DNA of 32,078 nt from Flavobacteriales bacterium UBA7612. GTDB lineage: Bacteria; Bacteroidota; Bacteroidia; Flavobacteriales; Weeksellaceae. The position numbers and the translations under genes are program-made. Every line of letters starts with the position of its first letter. The stretch's first letter is position 1. The stretch spans positions 145,969 to 178,046 of the forward strand of contig DLJQ01000008.1 of the NCBI GenBank assembly GCA_002484335.1, read 5' to 3'. Under the pieces are notes generated by a model. That model saw nothing but the letters and a program-made list of their open reading frames with translations, had not been told where the DNA came from and did no database searches. Shown piece by piece: positions 1 to 7,822 of this stretch.

Positions 1-16
1 AATCCTGCTCTCCCCA
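1..16 (+). tRNA. 3' end of a tRNA gene, cut by the window edge
   Basis: The first 16 bases fit the last part of a tRNA. AAT matches the end of a T-loop (positions 58-60). CCTGC fits the 3' strand of the T-stem and begins with the conserved C61. TCTCCCC fits the 3' strand of a seven-pair acceptor stem. A at 16 would be the discriminator base. CCA is not encoded, which is usual in Bacteroidota. The anticodon lies outside the window, so the amino acid cannot be assigned. A terminator-like hairpin follows at once, which supports the call. Confidence 0.55.
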
Positions 17-17
17 C

Positions 18-35
18 AAAACTTACTTCAGTTTT
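18..35 (+). terminator. Probable terminator hairpin after the tRNA
   Basis: AAAACT and AGTTTT form a six-pair stem around the loop TACTTC. It begins two bases after the presumed tRNA discriminator base. The stem is short and AT-rich, so it is only a moderate candidate. Confidence 0.35.
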
Positions 36-74
36 AGAATAAATCAATTATTTTATTAATGTGTACATCAAAAG

Positions 75-98
75 AAAAGCCCTTTATAAAGGACTTTT
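75..98. terminator. Bidirectional terminator hairpin at the end of mtnN
   Basis: AAAAGCCCTT (75-84) pairs with AAGGACTTTT (89-98) around the loop TATA, with one mismatched position that becomes a U-G wobble when read on the minus strand. T-rich sequence follows in both directions. The mtnN stop codon (97-99) overlaps the right arm, so the hairpin most likely ends the mtnN transcript and also protects against read-through from the tRNA side. Confidence 0.6.
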
Positions 99-855
99 AC
101 TTGATGATGTTTTTTATAATTTCTATAGAATATACATTTGAAATTTTTTCTATAAATTTTGTGAAATCTATAGTAGCTTCTTCATCTGCTTCATCAGATA
201 TTGTACGAATAACAGTAAATGGTAAATCAAATTCATAACAAACTTGAGCTACTGCAGCACCTTCCATTTCTACACAAAGAACATCAGGTAACATATTTTG
301 TAAGTTTTCTTTTTGTTTTGTAGTCGAAAAAAATAAATCTCCAGAAGCAATTAATCCAATATGTAATTTAGGTGAGTGAATATCAAATTTATTTAAATCA
401 CTTTCATCAATTACATGATGTAAATAATTATCTTCTAATAAAGTTTTGATAGCATTTGATGAAATATCCAATAAACTTTGATCAGAATCAAAATAAGATT
501 TTTTTAATAAAGGAATTTCGAATTTAGGAAATAAAGGTTCAGCACTCATATCATACTGTATTAATGTTCTTCCTAAAACGATATCACCTATTTTTAATGA
601 AGGATGTATTGCTCCTGCAACACCTGTAAAAACTAATTCTGTTATATTAAATTTTATAATAAGCGTAGAAACTGTTGTTGCAGCTGCAACTTTACCAACT
701 CTCGAAAATACTACTACAATCTGCTGGTTATTTATTTCTCCTGTGTAATAGATTCTATTACCAATTTTGTGTTCTTTTTTATTTGATAATAAGTGAACAA
801 CTCCGTCTATTTCTTGAGGAATTGCTCCCATTATACCAATTATTCTATTTTTCAT
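97..855 (-). CDS. mtnN: 5'-methylthioadenosine/S-adenosylhomocysteine nucleosidase
   Basis: This cytosolic enzyme hydrolyses the glycosidic bond of 5'-methylthioadenosine and S-adenosylhomocysteine, releasing adenine for SAM by-product recycling. The 252-residue protein begins with the family start GIMGAIPQEID, where E15 matches the catalytic Glu12 of the E. coli enzyme. VEMEGAAVAQ near 195-204 contains the ribose-binding glutamate (E198). RTISDEAD near 217-224 contains the catalytic aspartate (D221). The protein is about 20 residues longer than the usual 230, with the extra sequence between about 105 and 160. It is transcribed alone towards the tRNA and ends in a hairpin that overlaps its stop codon. 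It is a purine/uridine phosphorylase-fold protein. Futalosine hydrolase is the main alternative within this fold, but the motifs favour MtnN. Confidence 0.9.
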   Translation of the reverse strand: MKNRIIGIMGAIPQEIDGVVHLLSNKKEHKIGNRIYYTGEINNQQIVVVFSRVGKVAAATTVSTLIIKFNITELVFTGVAGAIHPSLKIGDIVLGRTLIQYDMSAEPLFPKFEIPLLKKSYFDSDQSLLDISSNAIKTLLEDNYLHHVIDESDLNKFDIHSPKLHIGLIASGDLFFSTTKQKENLQNMLPDVLCVEMEGAAVAQVCYEFDLPFTVIRTISDEADEEATIDFTKFIEKISNVYSIEIIKNIIK

Positions 856-1019
856 TGATGTGAATTAATTGGTAAATTTAATCAATTATTTTCTGTACTT
901 ATAAATAGAGCAGTAAACTTCGTAAATAAGTATAAAAGGTAAACAAAATATGATTAAACAAGTATTTAAAAAATTTTTAAGCATATTGCAAATTTAAATA
1001 ATAAAATTTGTTAAAATCA

Positions 1020-1052
1020 TTTGTATATTCATTTTTTGTTGCCGTATGTTTG
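1020..1052 (+). promoter_or_regulatory. Bacteroidota-type promoter of the YceI gene
   Basis: TTTG at 1020-1023 resembles the -33 element. TATGTTTG at 1045-1052 matches the -7 consensus TAnnTTTG, with a 21-base spacer. The predicted transcript start lies between the box and the ATG at 1073. This argues against the in-frame ATG at 1046, which lies inside the -7 box. Confidence 0.55.
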
Positions 1053-1072
1053 TAATAGTAAAAAAATATAAA

Positions 1073-1723
1073 ATGAAAAAATTGTATACTGCAATCGCAA
1101 TCTGTTCTGCGATGTCTTTCTATAGTTGTAATAACAAAACAGATGAAAAAGTGGAAGCTCCACAAGAAACAACTACTACAACAGAAGAAGCTACAGATTT
1201 AGTTGAAGGTGTGATTGCTAAATCAAGTGTTGAATGGACAGCTTATAAAACAACTGAAAAAACTCCCGTATCTGGTCATTTTGATGTAGTATTAGTTAAG
1301 GATGCTAATCAAGAAGGTAAAACTCCTCAAGAAGTTTTAGAAGGTGCTAATATAGTTGCGGAAGTTGCTACAATAAATTCTGACTTAGTTGATCGTGACC
1401 AAAAATTGAAAGATATTTTATTTGGTAATATGATTGATACAAAGGAAATTAAAGGTAATTTATCATTTAAAGACGGAAAAACTTTCTTAAAATTAACTTT
1501 AAATAATGCTTCAAAAGAATATGAAGTAAAATCATCTTTTGAAAATAATGTATTTACAATTGAAGCAGATGTTGATTTAATGGATTTTAATACAACTAAA
1601 GCATTAGAAGCATTAAACAAAGCTTGTTTTGAATTACACAAAGGTTCAGATGGTGTTTCTAAAACTTGGAGTGAGGTTCATATTAAAGGTCAGGTAGAAT
1701 TTACTCAAAATTTTGGTAAATAA
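1073..1723 (+). CDS. YceI-like domain lipoprotein
   Basis: This is a secreted lipoprotein with a YceI-like lipocalin-type beta-barrel, a family that binds isoprenoid or other amphipathic ligands in the periplasm. From the chosen ATG the protein starts MKKLYTAIAICSAMSFYSC, a short lipoprotein signal peptide ending in a lipobox with the acylated cysteine. A low-complexity Thr/Glu linker follows. The barrel begins at about AKSSVEWTAYKTTEKTPVSG and ends near EVHIKGQVEFTQNFGK. An upstream in-frame ATG (1046) would add nine residues before the signal peptide and sits inside the promoter box, so it was not used. The gene is monocistronic, with its own promoter and a strong terminator. The natural ligand is unknown. 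Confidence 0.82.
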   Translation: MKKLYTAIAICSAMSFYSCNNKTDEKVEAPQETTTTTEEATDLVEGVIAKSSVEWTAYKTTEKTPVSGHFDVVLVKDANQEGKTPQEVLEGANIVAEVATINSDLVDRDQKLKDILFGNMIDTKEIKGNLSFKDGKTFLKLTLNNASKEYEVKSSFENNVFTIEADVDLMDFNTTKALEALNKACFELHKGSDGVSKTWSEVHIKGQVEFTQNFGK

Positions 1724-1745
1724 TTTATACCATTTAAAATAAAAA

Positions 1746-1771
1746 AAGCTACTTTTTAGTAGCTTTTTTTT
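1746..1771. terminator. Bidirectional terminator between convergent genes
   Basis: AAGCTACT (1746-1753) and AGTAGCTT (1758-1765) form a perfect eight-pair stem with loop TTTT. An A-run precedes it and a T-run follows. It separates the YceI gene from the convergent kinase-like gene and can serve both strands. Confidence 0.8.
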
Positions 1772-1778
1772 ATTGATT

Positions 1779-2555
1779 TTATTTTTCTATTAATTTTTTT
1801 AATTTCTTTTTTCGTTCTTGTTTTTTATGAAATTTTGTTTGAAATTCTTCTGTTTTCTTCCACATTTCATTTATAACTTTAGTTTCTTCTTCATTTATAA
1901 GTTTAGCATATTCTTTCGCCATTATTTCAACCATATCATTGTATGGAGTTAAGCGAGAAAAATTTTTCATTCTCAATTCAAAATCCATTTTTGTGTGAAA
2001 GTTCATACGATTAAGATCTACCAGATAAAAATCATAACTATTTTCACCTACTTTTTTTATTAATGTATTTCCAGGCGAATGATCCAAAAACTCAATTCCT
2101 GCTTCATGTAATTGGTATGTGAATTGAGTAAATTGTTTTAAAATTTCTATTTTATTTGGATAATCAGCAATTTCAACTAATTCACGATAAGTTAAATCAG
2201 CTTCAACTAATTCACATAAATAATAGCTTTTAAGAAACTGAATTGTAGTAGTTTCTTCAATATAAGCAACAGGTAATGGAGTTAAAAAACCTAAGTTAAC
2301 AAGTTTATTTGCATATTCAAAAGAGCGTTCAGCTTTTGATTGACGGAAAAATTTATAAATAAATTTATTGATAATATTAGGAATCTTGAAAGACTTAATA
2401 GTAACTATTTTTCCAGATTCTAATTGAGTTTTTTTTATAGAATTTCTTGTTCCTTTTGCAATGTATTGATTAATTGAATCATAACCTTTGATGATAGATT
2501 CAATTTCTTTTTTTGTTGTAGGGAAATTATTATTGAGAACGATTTTTGACATCAT
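1779..2555 (-). CDS. Kdo/lipopolysaccharide kinase-like protein (InaA/WaaP superfamily)
   Basis: This is a protein-kinase-fold protein of the type that phosphorylates Kdo or the LPS core in Bacteroidota; here the substrate is inferred only. In the 258 residues, K54 (TIKSF) fits the ATP-binding lysine. LDHSPGN at 157-163 fits the catalytic loop, with D158 as the candidate base and N163 as metal ligand. LVDLNR around 178-183 fits the metal-binding DFG-like position. The C-terminus is Lys/Glu-rich and likely helical. There is no signal peptide, so it should be cytosolic or at the inner membrane face. It is divergent from a glycosyltransferase gene, which fits a role in outer-membrane glycolipid synthesis. 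Another small-molecule kinase of the same superfamily remains possible. Confidence 0.7.
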   Translation of the reverse strand: MMSKIVLNNNFPTTKKEIESIIKGYDSINQYIAKGTRNSIKKTQLESGKIVTIKSFKIPNIINKFIYKFFRQSKAERSFEYANKLVNLGFLTPLPVAYIEETTTIQFLKSYYLCELVEADLTYRELVEIADYPNKIEILKQFTQFTYQLHEAGIEFLDHSPGNTLIKKVGENSYDFYLVDLNRMNFHTKMDFELRMKNFSRLTPYNDMVEIMAKEYAKLINEEETKVINEMWKKTEEFQTKFHKKQERKKKLKKLIEK

Positions 2556-2584
2556 TTTATTAATCCTTATACTGTTTATAGATA

Positions 2585-2614
2585 TAAATATATATTTATA
2601 ATATAGGTTTCAAA
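2585..2614 (-). promoter_or_regulatory. Candidate promoter of the kinase-like gene
   Basis: Read on the minus strand, TTTG (2614-2611) is followed 18 bases later by TATATTTA (2592-2585), one mismatch from TAnnTTTG. It lies 30-60 bases upstream of the start codon. The surrounding sequence is very AT-rich, so a chance match is possible. Confidence 0.35.
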
Positions 2615-2677
2615 GATATGTTTATTTTTGTTGAAATAATATACGAATAAAGCATAAACAATTTAAATCATTTACTA

Positions 2678-3739
2678 ATGAATAAAATTATTTTAGAATC
2701 TCATAATTTAAAAAATAGAACTACTGGTTTTGGAGTTTTTAATTATGAGTTAATTAAAGCATTTTCTCAATTAGATTTTAATGATAATATACATCTTGTA
2801 GCAAAAGATATTAATGAATTAAAGAATGAATTTGGAAAAAAATTTGACTACATAAAATATTATGATTTTATGAAATTTAATCTTTTTTCTATAAAAAGAA
2901 ATAATATAGACGTATGGCATTCATTAAATCAAAATATTAGTGTTGAACCATATCTTAAGCCTAAGAAATATGTTTTAACAATACATGATGTTAATTTTGC
3001 TGAAGAGGATACAAATGATTTTTCAATAAAGAAAAAGAATCTTTTTTATAAAAAATTACAACGAACTGATTATATAACATTTATTTCTAAATATGCTAAG
3101 GAGCAAACAGAAAAATATTTTGATATTTCTGGTATAGAAAATAAAATTATTTACAATGGTAATTCAATTTCACAACGTTTAGATTTAAAAGATTTTAAAC
3201 CAAGAATACAAATTGATTCTCCATATTTTTTTACTATTAGTGCGTTTATTGAAAAGAAAAATTTTGAATCAATAATCCGTCTAATGCCATTTTTTCCAGA
3301 TTACAAATTAGTTATTGCAGGAAATAATAGTAACGAATATGGACAAAAAATTAAAAATTTAATTATTGAAATGAAGTTAGAGAGCAGAGTTATTTTAACA
3401 AATAAAATATCAGAAATCGAAAAACAGTACTATATGCAGAACTGTGATGCTTTTTTATTTCCTTCGGTAGGAGAAGGATTTGGTTTACCTCCTATAGAAG
3501 CTATGAGTTTTGGAAAACCAATACTTTTATCAAATAAAACATCATTGCCTGAAATAGGAGGTGATGATGCTTTCTATTGGGATAATTTTGATTCAGCGTA
3601 TATGGCTGATGTATTAGCTAAAGCACTTGAAAAATATAATAATAATAAAGATTATTATATAGAAAAATATATTCAACGTTCAAAAGAATTTGATTGGAAT
3701 AAAGCGGCAAAGGAATATCTTGATATATATAAAATTTAA
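2678..3739 (+). CDS. Glycosyltransferase, GT4-like (GT-B fold)
   Basis: This enzyme transfers a sugar from a nucleotide-sugar donor. The acceptor is unknown but is likely a cell-surface glycan. The 353-residue protein has an N-terminal acceptor-side Rossmann domain (to about 175) and a C-terminal donor-binding domain. The latter contains SAFIEKKNFESII (188-200), the strand LVIAG (211-215) and the retaining-GT signature EGFGLPPIE, with E266 and E274 as the E-x7-E pair. There are no membrane segments, so it acts at the cytosolic face of the inner membrane. It stands alone, divergent from the Kdo-kinase-like gene, and ends in a terminator shared with dnaG. The sequence does not reveal the linkage or sugar. 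Confidence 0.85.
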   Translation: MNKIILESHNLKNRTTGFGVFNYELIKAFSQLDFNDNIHLVAKDINELKNEFGKKFDYIKYYDFMKFNLFSIKRNNIDVWHSLNQNISVEPYLKPKKYVLTIHDVNFAEEDTNDFSIKKKNLFYKKLQRTDYITFISKYAKEQTEKYFDISGIENKIIYNGNSISQRLDLKDFKPRIQIDSPYFFTISAFIEKKNFESIIRLMPFFPDYKLVIAGNNSNEYGQKIKNLIIEMKLESRVILTNKISEIEKQYYMQNCDAFLFPSVGEGFGLPPIEAMSFGKPILLSNKTSLPEIGGDDAFYWDNFDSAYMADVLAKALEKYNNNKDYYIEKYIQRSKEFDWNKAAKEYLDIYKI

Positions 3740-3766
3740 AAAAGCCTCTTTTATTAAGAAGCTTTT
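3740..3766. terminator. Bidirectional terminator between the glycosyltransferase and dnaG
   Basis: AAAGCCTCTT (3741-3750) and AAGAAGCTTT (3756-3765) form a ten-position stem with one C-A mismatch and loop TTATT. A- and T-rich ends flank it. It lies between two convergent stop codons. Confidence 0.6.
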
Positions 3767-3769
3767 GGT

Positions 3770-5710
3770 TTAAATAACACGGTTTAAATGTTCATTTAAT
3801 ATTTTTTTTAAACTTGTAAAATGCATTATTTGTTTCAGAATATCATTTAGTTCTTCTTGAGTTATATCTTTATTTTTTGTTTTATCCATTAAGTTTTTAA
3901 TAAAATTATCAATATAAATGATTTTAAATCTCAGTAAAACATCAAATAAATCCTTATGAACAAACTCTTCCTTTTTCTTAATATTTATTCCTTGTTTAAC
4001 AGTCCAGTTTTCGCTTAAACTATACTTTTCTAACATCATTTCTGTTGCTAGATTTACAATTTCTGAATCTGAAGATCTTGAAAAATAACTTCCTGTTCTA
4101 AGTTCGTTATTCTCTAAACCTATTTTTACATCTTCTAGTATTTTTTGGTAAATAGGAGTTGATAGAGAAAGTTCATTTTCTTGAAATTGTGAAACAATTT
4201 CTTGTATGACAGTTGTTTTATATAATTCATTATTTTCATCTTTTAAATCAACTTCTAAATCACCATTTTGTAAGATGAGTTTAATAATTTCAGTTTCTAT
4301 AGTTAACTGAATATTTAAAACTTCTTTGTTTGTCGTAACAATAGAAATTTCTGGTTTTTTTTCTCTTGCTTTATCAGTTATATGAGAAGTACTATTTTTA
4401 GATCCAGAATTTTTAAGCTGAGCTAATTCTTTAAATAAAACTTCTTCTCTTATTCCCATTATTTTAGAAGTTTCAGCAATATAAACTTCTTGTTTAATAC
4501 TATTAGGAATTAAAGAAATAGATTTTACAATTTCACGAATTAATTCAGCTTTTTTAATAGGGTCATTATTAGCCTCTTCTAAAAGAACATTAACTTTAAA
4601 GCGAATAAAATCAGTAGCATTTTCTTTTATGTAATTTTCTATTTCTTGAGAAGAATGTTTTTTAGCAAATGAATCAGGATCTTCACCTTCAGGAAGTAAA
4701 AGAACTTTTACGTTCATTTCTTGTTCAAGAATCATATCAATTCCACGAAAAGAAGCTTTAATTCCTGCATTATCACCGTCGTACATTACAGTGATATTTT
4801 CTGTAAGACGTTTTATTAATCTAATTTGCTCATTAGTAAGTGCAGTTCCAGAACTAGCAACAGTATTTTGTATTCCTGCCTGATGCATCGAAAGAACATC
4901 TGTATAGCCTTCAACTAAAAAACATTGATCAGATTTTATAATTTCTTGTTTTGCCTGAAACAAACCATAAAGAGTTTTACTCTTATGATAAATTTTATTT
5001 TCAGGAGAATTAAGATATTTAGCAGCTTTTATATCATTTCTAAGAATTCGTCCTCCGAAACCTAATGTTCGCCCAGAAAAACTGAATATAGGAAACATTA
5101 CTCGTTCTCTGAACTTATCATATTTCTTATTATCTTCTCTAAAAGTTACTAAACCGGCTTCTTCTATGATTTCTTTAGAATAACCATTTTTCAAAGCATA
5201 TTCAGCAAATGCATCCCATTGTTTAGGAGAGTAACCTAATTCAAATCTATCAATAATTTCTTTCGAAAAACCTCTTTCTTTAAAATAACTTAAACCAATT
5301 AGATTACCTTCTTCTGAATTATTTAATTGATTAATAAAGAATTTTTTTGCAAATTCAGTTAAAATGAAAAGGCTTTCTCTTTCTTTTTCTTCTTGTTGCT
5401 GTTCAAAAGAGTATTCTCGATCTTCTTCAATTTCTATATTATAACGTTTTGCTAACCATCTAAGAGCTTCTGGATAAGTAAATTGTTCTACTTCCATTAA
5501 AAATGTTACAACATTTCCTCCACGACCAGAAGAAAAATCTTTCCATATTTGTTTAGCAGGAGAAACAACAAATGAAGGTGTTTTTTCATTCCCAAATGGG
5601 GATAAACCTTTTAAACTTGATCCAGCTCTTTTTAAATTAACAAAATCGCCTACAACTTCCTCTACACGAGCAGTTTCGAATATGATATCTATAGTTCTTT
5701 GAGAAATCAA
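3770..5710 (-). CDS. dnaG: DNA primase DnaG with a zinc-free N-terminal domain
   Basis: This enzyme synthesises RNA primers at the replication fork and works with the DnaB helicase. The 646 residues show the usual order: a CHC2-type N-terminal domain (about 5-95), the RNAP core with FREDNKKYDKFRERVMFPIF near 190-209, TOPRIM with VEGYTD at 266-271 and YDGDNAG at 310-316, then a C-terminal helicase-interacting region. Oddly, the N-terminal domain keeps the family framework but has lost every zinc ligand. The expected C-x2-H is S37-PF-G40 and the expected C-x2-C is D58-FS-S61. The rest of the protein looks intact, so this is a lineage feature rather than decay. From memory, other flavobacterial primases share it. 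Confidence 0.95.
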   Translation of the reverse strand: MISQRTIDIIFETARVEEVVGDFVNLKRAGSSLKGLSPFGNEKTPSFVVSPAKQIWKDFSSGRGGNVVTFLMEVEQFTYPEALRWLAKRYNIEIEEDREYSFEQQQEEKERESLFILTEFAKKFFINQLNNSEEGNLIGLSYFKERGFSKEIIDRFELGYSPKQWDAFAEYALKNGYSKEIIEEAGLVTFREDNKKYDKFRERVMFPIFSFSGRTLGFGGRILRNDIKAAKYLNSPENKIYHKSKTLYGLFQAKQEIIKSDQCFLVEGYTDVLSMHQAGIQNTVASSGTALTNEQIRLIKRLTENITVMYDGDNAGIKASFRGIDMILEQEMNVKVLLLPEGEDPDSFAKKHSSQEIENYIKENATDFIRFKVNVLLEEANNDPIKKAELIREIVKSISLIPNSIKQEVYIAETSKIMGIREEVLFKELAQLKNSGSKNSTSHITDKAREKKPEISIVTTNKEVLNIQLTIETEIIKLILQNGDLEVDLKDENNELYKTTVIQEIVSQFQENELSLSTPIYQKILEDVKIGLENNELRTGSYFSRSSDSEIVNLATEMMLEKYSLSENWTVKQGINIKKKEEFVHKDLFDVLLRFKIIYIDNFIKNLMDKTKNKDITQEELNDILKQIMHFTSLKKILNEHLNRVI

Positions 5711-5855
5711 AATAAATAAAAATTTACTTCAAAATTAATATAAATTTTTATTTAAAGATTACTTACTACTAATTATATATTTAAAAGATAAAATGGTATG
5801 GTATTGGTATAAGAAGATTTTAATTATTATAAATAATCTAAACTTTAAACTAATT

Positions 5856-6638
5856 ATGAAATTAGCTTTTTTAAAAATTTCTTTAGCAAGTATACTAATT
5901 ATAGGTGGATTAAGCTCTTGTTCTACAGCTAATACACAGTCAGAAACAACGGAGAAAACACAAAAGAATTCTCTTTTAGGAAAATGGGAATTAAATGATA
6001 TAGCAGATATAAAAGCTTCATCTTTGTCAGAAGCTTATTCTCAAGGATTACCAACTATTAATTTCATATCTAATAAAATGGTATCAGCTTCAGATGGTTG
6101 TAATTTATTAAATGGTGGTATAATTACTACAGGAGATAAAATTACTTTCGGTAATCTTATGTCAACAATGAAAGCATGTACAAATGTAGAAGACCAAAAT
6201 TTTAGTTCTAAATTGACAGGAACTTTACAATATAAAATTAATGGAGATAAGTTAGAATTATTGCAAGGAGATAAAACGGTTCTTACTTTTGTACGTCCAG
6301 CTAAAATTGAGGGTTCTTGGGTTTTAGAAGAATTTATAGGTAAAGATCGTAGTTTAAAATCTGTTAATGATCGTTTTCCAAATGAAAAGCCTACACTAAC
6401 ATTTACAAAAAATATTATTTCAGGAAATAATGGATGTAATAATATTAACGGAGCTTATTTAGCAGTAGGAAATTCATTACAAATGAAAAATATTGCTGTT
6501 TCAGCAATGGCTTGTGAAGGAGTAGAATCTGATGTTTTTATGGAAAGATTTAATAATATAAATAAATTTGAGATAAAAGATGGGAAATTAATTCTTTTTG
6601 CAAATGATATTAAGACTATGGTTTTCAATAAAAAATAA
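5856..6638 (+). CDS. Lipoprotein with two META (DUF306/HslJ-like) domains
   Basis: This is an envelope lipoprotein. META domains occur in the heat-shock protein HslJ and in secreted proteins, but no biochemical function is firmly known. The chosen ATG gives MKLAFLKISLASILIIGGLSSC, a clear lipoprotein signal peptide with lipobox LSSC. The ORF opens 63 bases earlier, but that extension would bury the signal peptide. Two domains follow. The first begins LLGKWELND and contains SASDGCNLLNGG. The second begins IEGSWVLEEF and contains SGNNGCNNINGAY. The shared GCN-N-NG core shows an internal duplication. Each half also carries a second conserved cysteine (MKACTNVE, AMACEGVE). The gene stands alone between dnaG, which is divergent, and the lpxD-like gene, and is closed by a terminator. 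Confidence 0.8.
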   Translation: MKLAFLKISLASILIIGGLSSCSTANTQSETTEKTQKNSLLGKWELNDIADIKASSLSEAYSQGLPTINFISNKMVSASDGCNLLNGGIITTGDKITFGNLMSTMKACTNVEDQNFSSKLTGTLQYKINGDKLELLQGDKTVLTFVRPAKIEGSWVLEEFIGKDRSLKSVNDRFPNEKPTLTFTKNIISGNNGCNNINGAYLAVGNSLQMKNIAVSAMACEGVESDVFMERFNNINKFEIKDGKLILFANDIKTMVFNKK

Positions 6639-6671
6639 AAAATTTATTATTCTTGCATAGAAAATTTTAAG

Positions 6672-6700
6672 CTGCCTATTTTATAAAGGCAGTTTTTTTT
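6672..6700 (+). terminator. Terminator after the META lipoprotein gene
   Basis: CTGCC (6673-6677 region) pairs with GGCAG (6688-6692) around an AT-rich loop of about 11 bases. It is followed directly by a run of T. Confidence 0.7.
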
Positions 6701-6736
6701 TATTTTTGTAATTATAAACTTTTTAGAAGAAAAAAT

Positions 6737-7663
6737 ATGAAGTTTCCTAAATCATATAAATTAAAAGAAGTAGCAACTATTATTGATGCTAAATATATAG
6801 GTGATGAAAATTTTGTTGTAGAGGGTATAAATGAAATTCACAGAGTAGAAGCTGGAGATATAGTTTTTGTAGATCATCCCAAATACTATGATAAAGCATT
6901 AAATTCTGATGCTACAATAATACTTATAAATAAGGAAGTTGATTGCCCTGAAGGAAAAGCATTATTGATATCTGATGATCCTTTCAGAGATTTTGTTAAA
7001 ATTGGTCAATATTTTGCACCATTTAAGCAAGCTAATAAACATATATCTTCATCTGCTGAAATAGGAGAGGGAACAATAATACAGCCGGGTGCATTTATTG
7101 GTAATAATGTTAAAATAGGTAAAAATTGTGTGATTCATTCAAATGTATCTATAAATGATTACGCAATTATAGGAGATAATGTAATTATCCGTTCAGGAAC
7201 TGTTCTTGGAGCTGATGCTTTTTATTATAAAAAAAGGGAAACAGGTTTTGATCGTTTAAAATCAGTAGGTAATGTTATTATAGAAAATAATGTAGAAATA
7301 GGTGCTAATTGTACAATTGATAGAGGTGTTTCTGCTTCAACTATAATAGGAGAAGGCTCTATTTTAGATAATTTAATACAGATTGGACATGATACTATAA
7401 TTGGTAAAAAATGTTTGATAGCTTCACAAACAGGAATTGCAGGTTGTGTAACTGTAGAAGATGAAGTTTCTATCTGGGGACAAGTTGGTATTACAAGTGG
7501 TGTAACAATTGGAAAAAAGGCTGTTTTATTAGCTCAAGCGGGAGTGAGTAAATCTTTAGAAGGAGGAAAAACTTATTTTGGTTATCCTGCTGCTGAGTCA
7601 AGAGAATTATATAAGAAGATGGCTATTACTGATATAATTATAAAAGAGTACAGGGAAAGATAA
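6737..7663 (+). CDS. LpxD-like UDP-3-O-acylglucosamine N-acyltransferase
   Basis: LpxD-type enzymes move a hydroxyacyl chain from acyl-ACP to UDP-3-O-acyl-glucosamine in lipid A synthesis in the cytosol. The 308 residues have the N-terminal uridine-binding domain (about 1-100) and then a left-handed beta-helix of hexapeptide repeats (about 103-285, for example IGEGTIIQPGAFIGNNVKIG). H218 in NLIQIGHD aligns with the LpxD catalytic histidine. The C-terminal helical tail is shorter than in the roughly 340-residue canonical LpxD. From memory, Flavobacteriia carry a canonical lpxD in an lpxC/fabZ-lpxA cluster plus a second, shorter copy beside sucD. This gene fits the second copy, so it may not be the main lipid A enzyme. 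No gene symbol is given for that reason. Confidence 0.8.
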   Translation: MKFPKSYKLKEVATIIDAKYIGDENFVVEGINEIHRVEAGDIVFVDHPKYYDKALNSDATIILINKEVDCPEGKALLISDDPFRDFVKIGQYFAPFKQANKHISSSAEIGEGTIIQPGAFIGNNVKIGKNCVIHSNVSINDYAIIGDNVIIRSGTVLGADAFYYKKRETGFDRLKSVGNVIIENNVEIGANCTIDRGVSASTIIGEGSILDNLIQIGHDTIIGKKCLIASQTGIAGCVTVEDEVSIWGQVGITSGVTIGKKAVLLAQAGVSKSLEGGKTYFGYPAAESRELYKKMAITDIIIKEYRER

Positions 7664-7685
7664 AATATTTACTATTTACTAAAAA

Positions 7686-7716
7686 AAAGGTCAATTTTAT
7701 ATTGATCTTTTTTTTA
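7686..7716 (+). terminator. Terminator after the lpxD-like gene
   Basis: The stem AAAGGTCAAT (7686-7695) / ATTGATCTTT (7701-7710) has one G-U wobble and loop TTTAT. A T-run follows. Confidence 0.7.
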
Positions 7717-7791
7717 TTTGTACCATAATGATTTAGATTTTTTTTAATTATTTTTTTATTCATATTATTTTTTAAAACGAGAAAGTCCTTT

Positions 7792-7799
7792 TATATTTG
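7792..7799 (+). promoter_or_regulatory. -7 promoter box of sucD
   Basis: TATATTTG matches TAnnTTTG exactly and lies 23 bases upstream of the sucD ATG. No clear TTG -33 element is seen about 20 bases upstream. The preceding terminator indicates that sucD needs its own promoter. Confidence 0.5.
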
Positions 7800-7822
7800 T
7801 GTAAATAAATAAATCAATCACA

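Noticed and set aside
1046..1072. Upstream ATG giving a nine-residue longer YceI protein
   Set aside because: The ATG lies inside a good TATGTTTG promoter box, and the extension would precede a normal lipoprotein signal peptide.
1327..1641. Open frame of 104 codons antisense to the YceI gene
   Set aside because: It is a shadow of the YceI reading frame with no recognisable family or start signals.
5793..5855. Longer start of the META lipoprotein
   Set aside because: It would place 21 residues before an otherwise ideal lipoprotein signal peptide.
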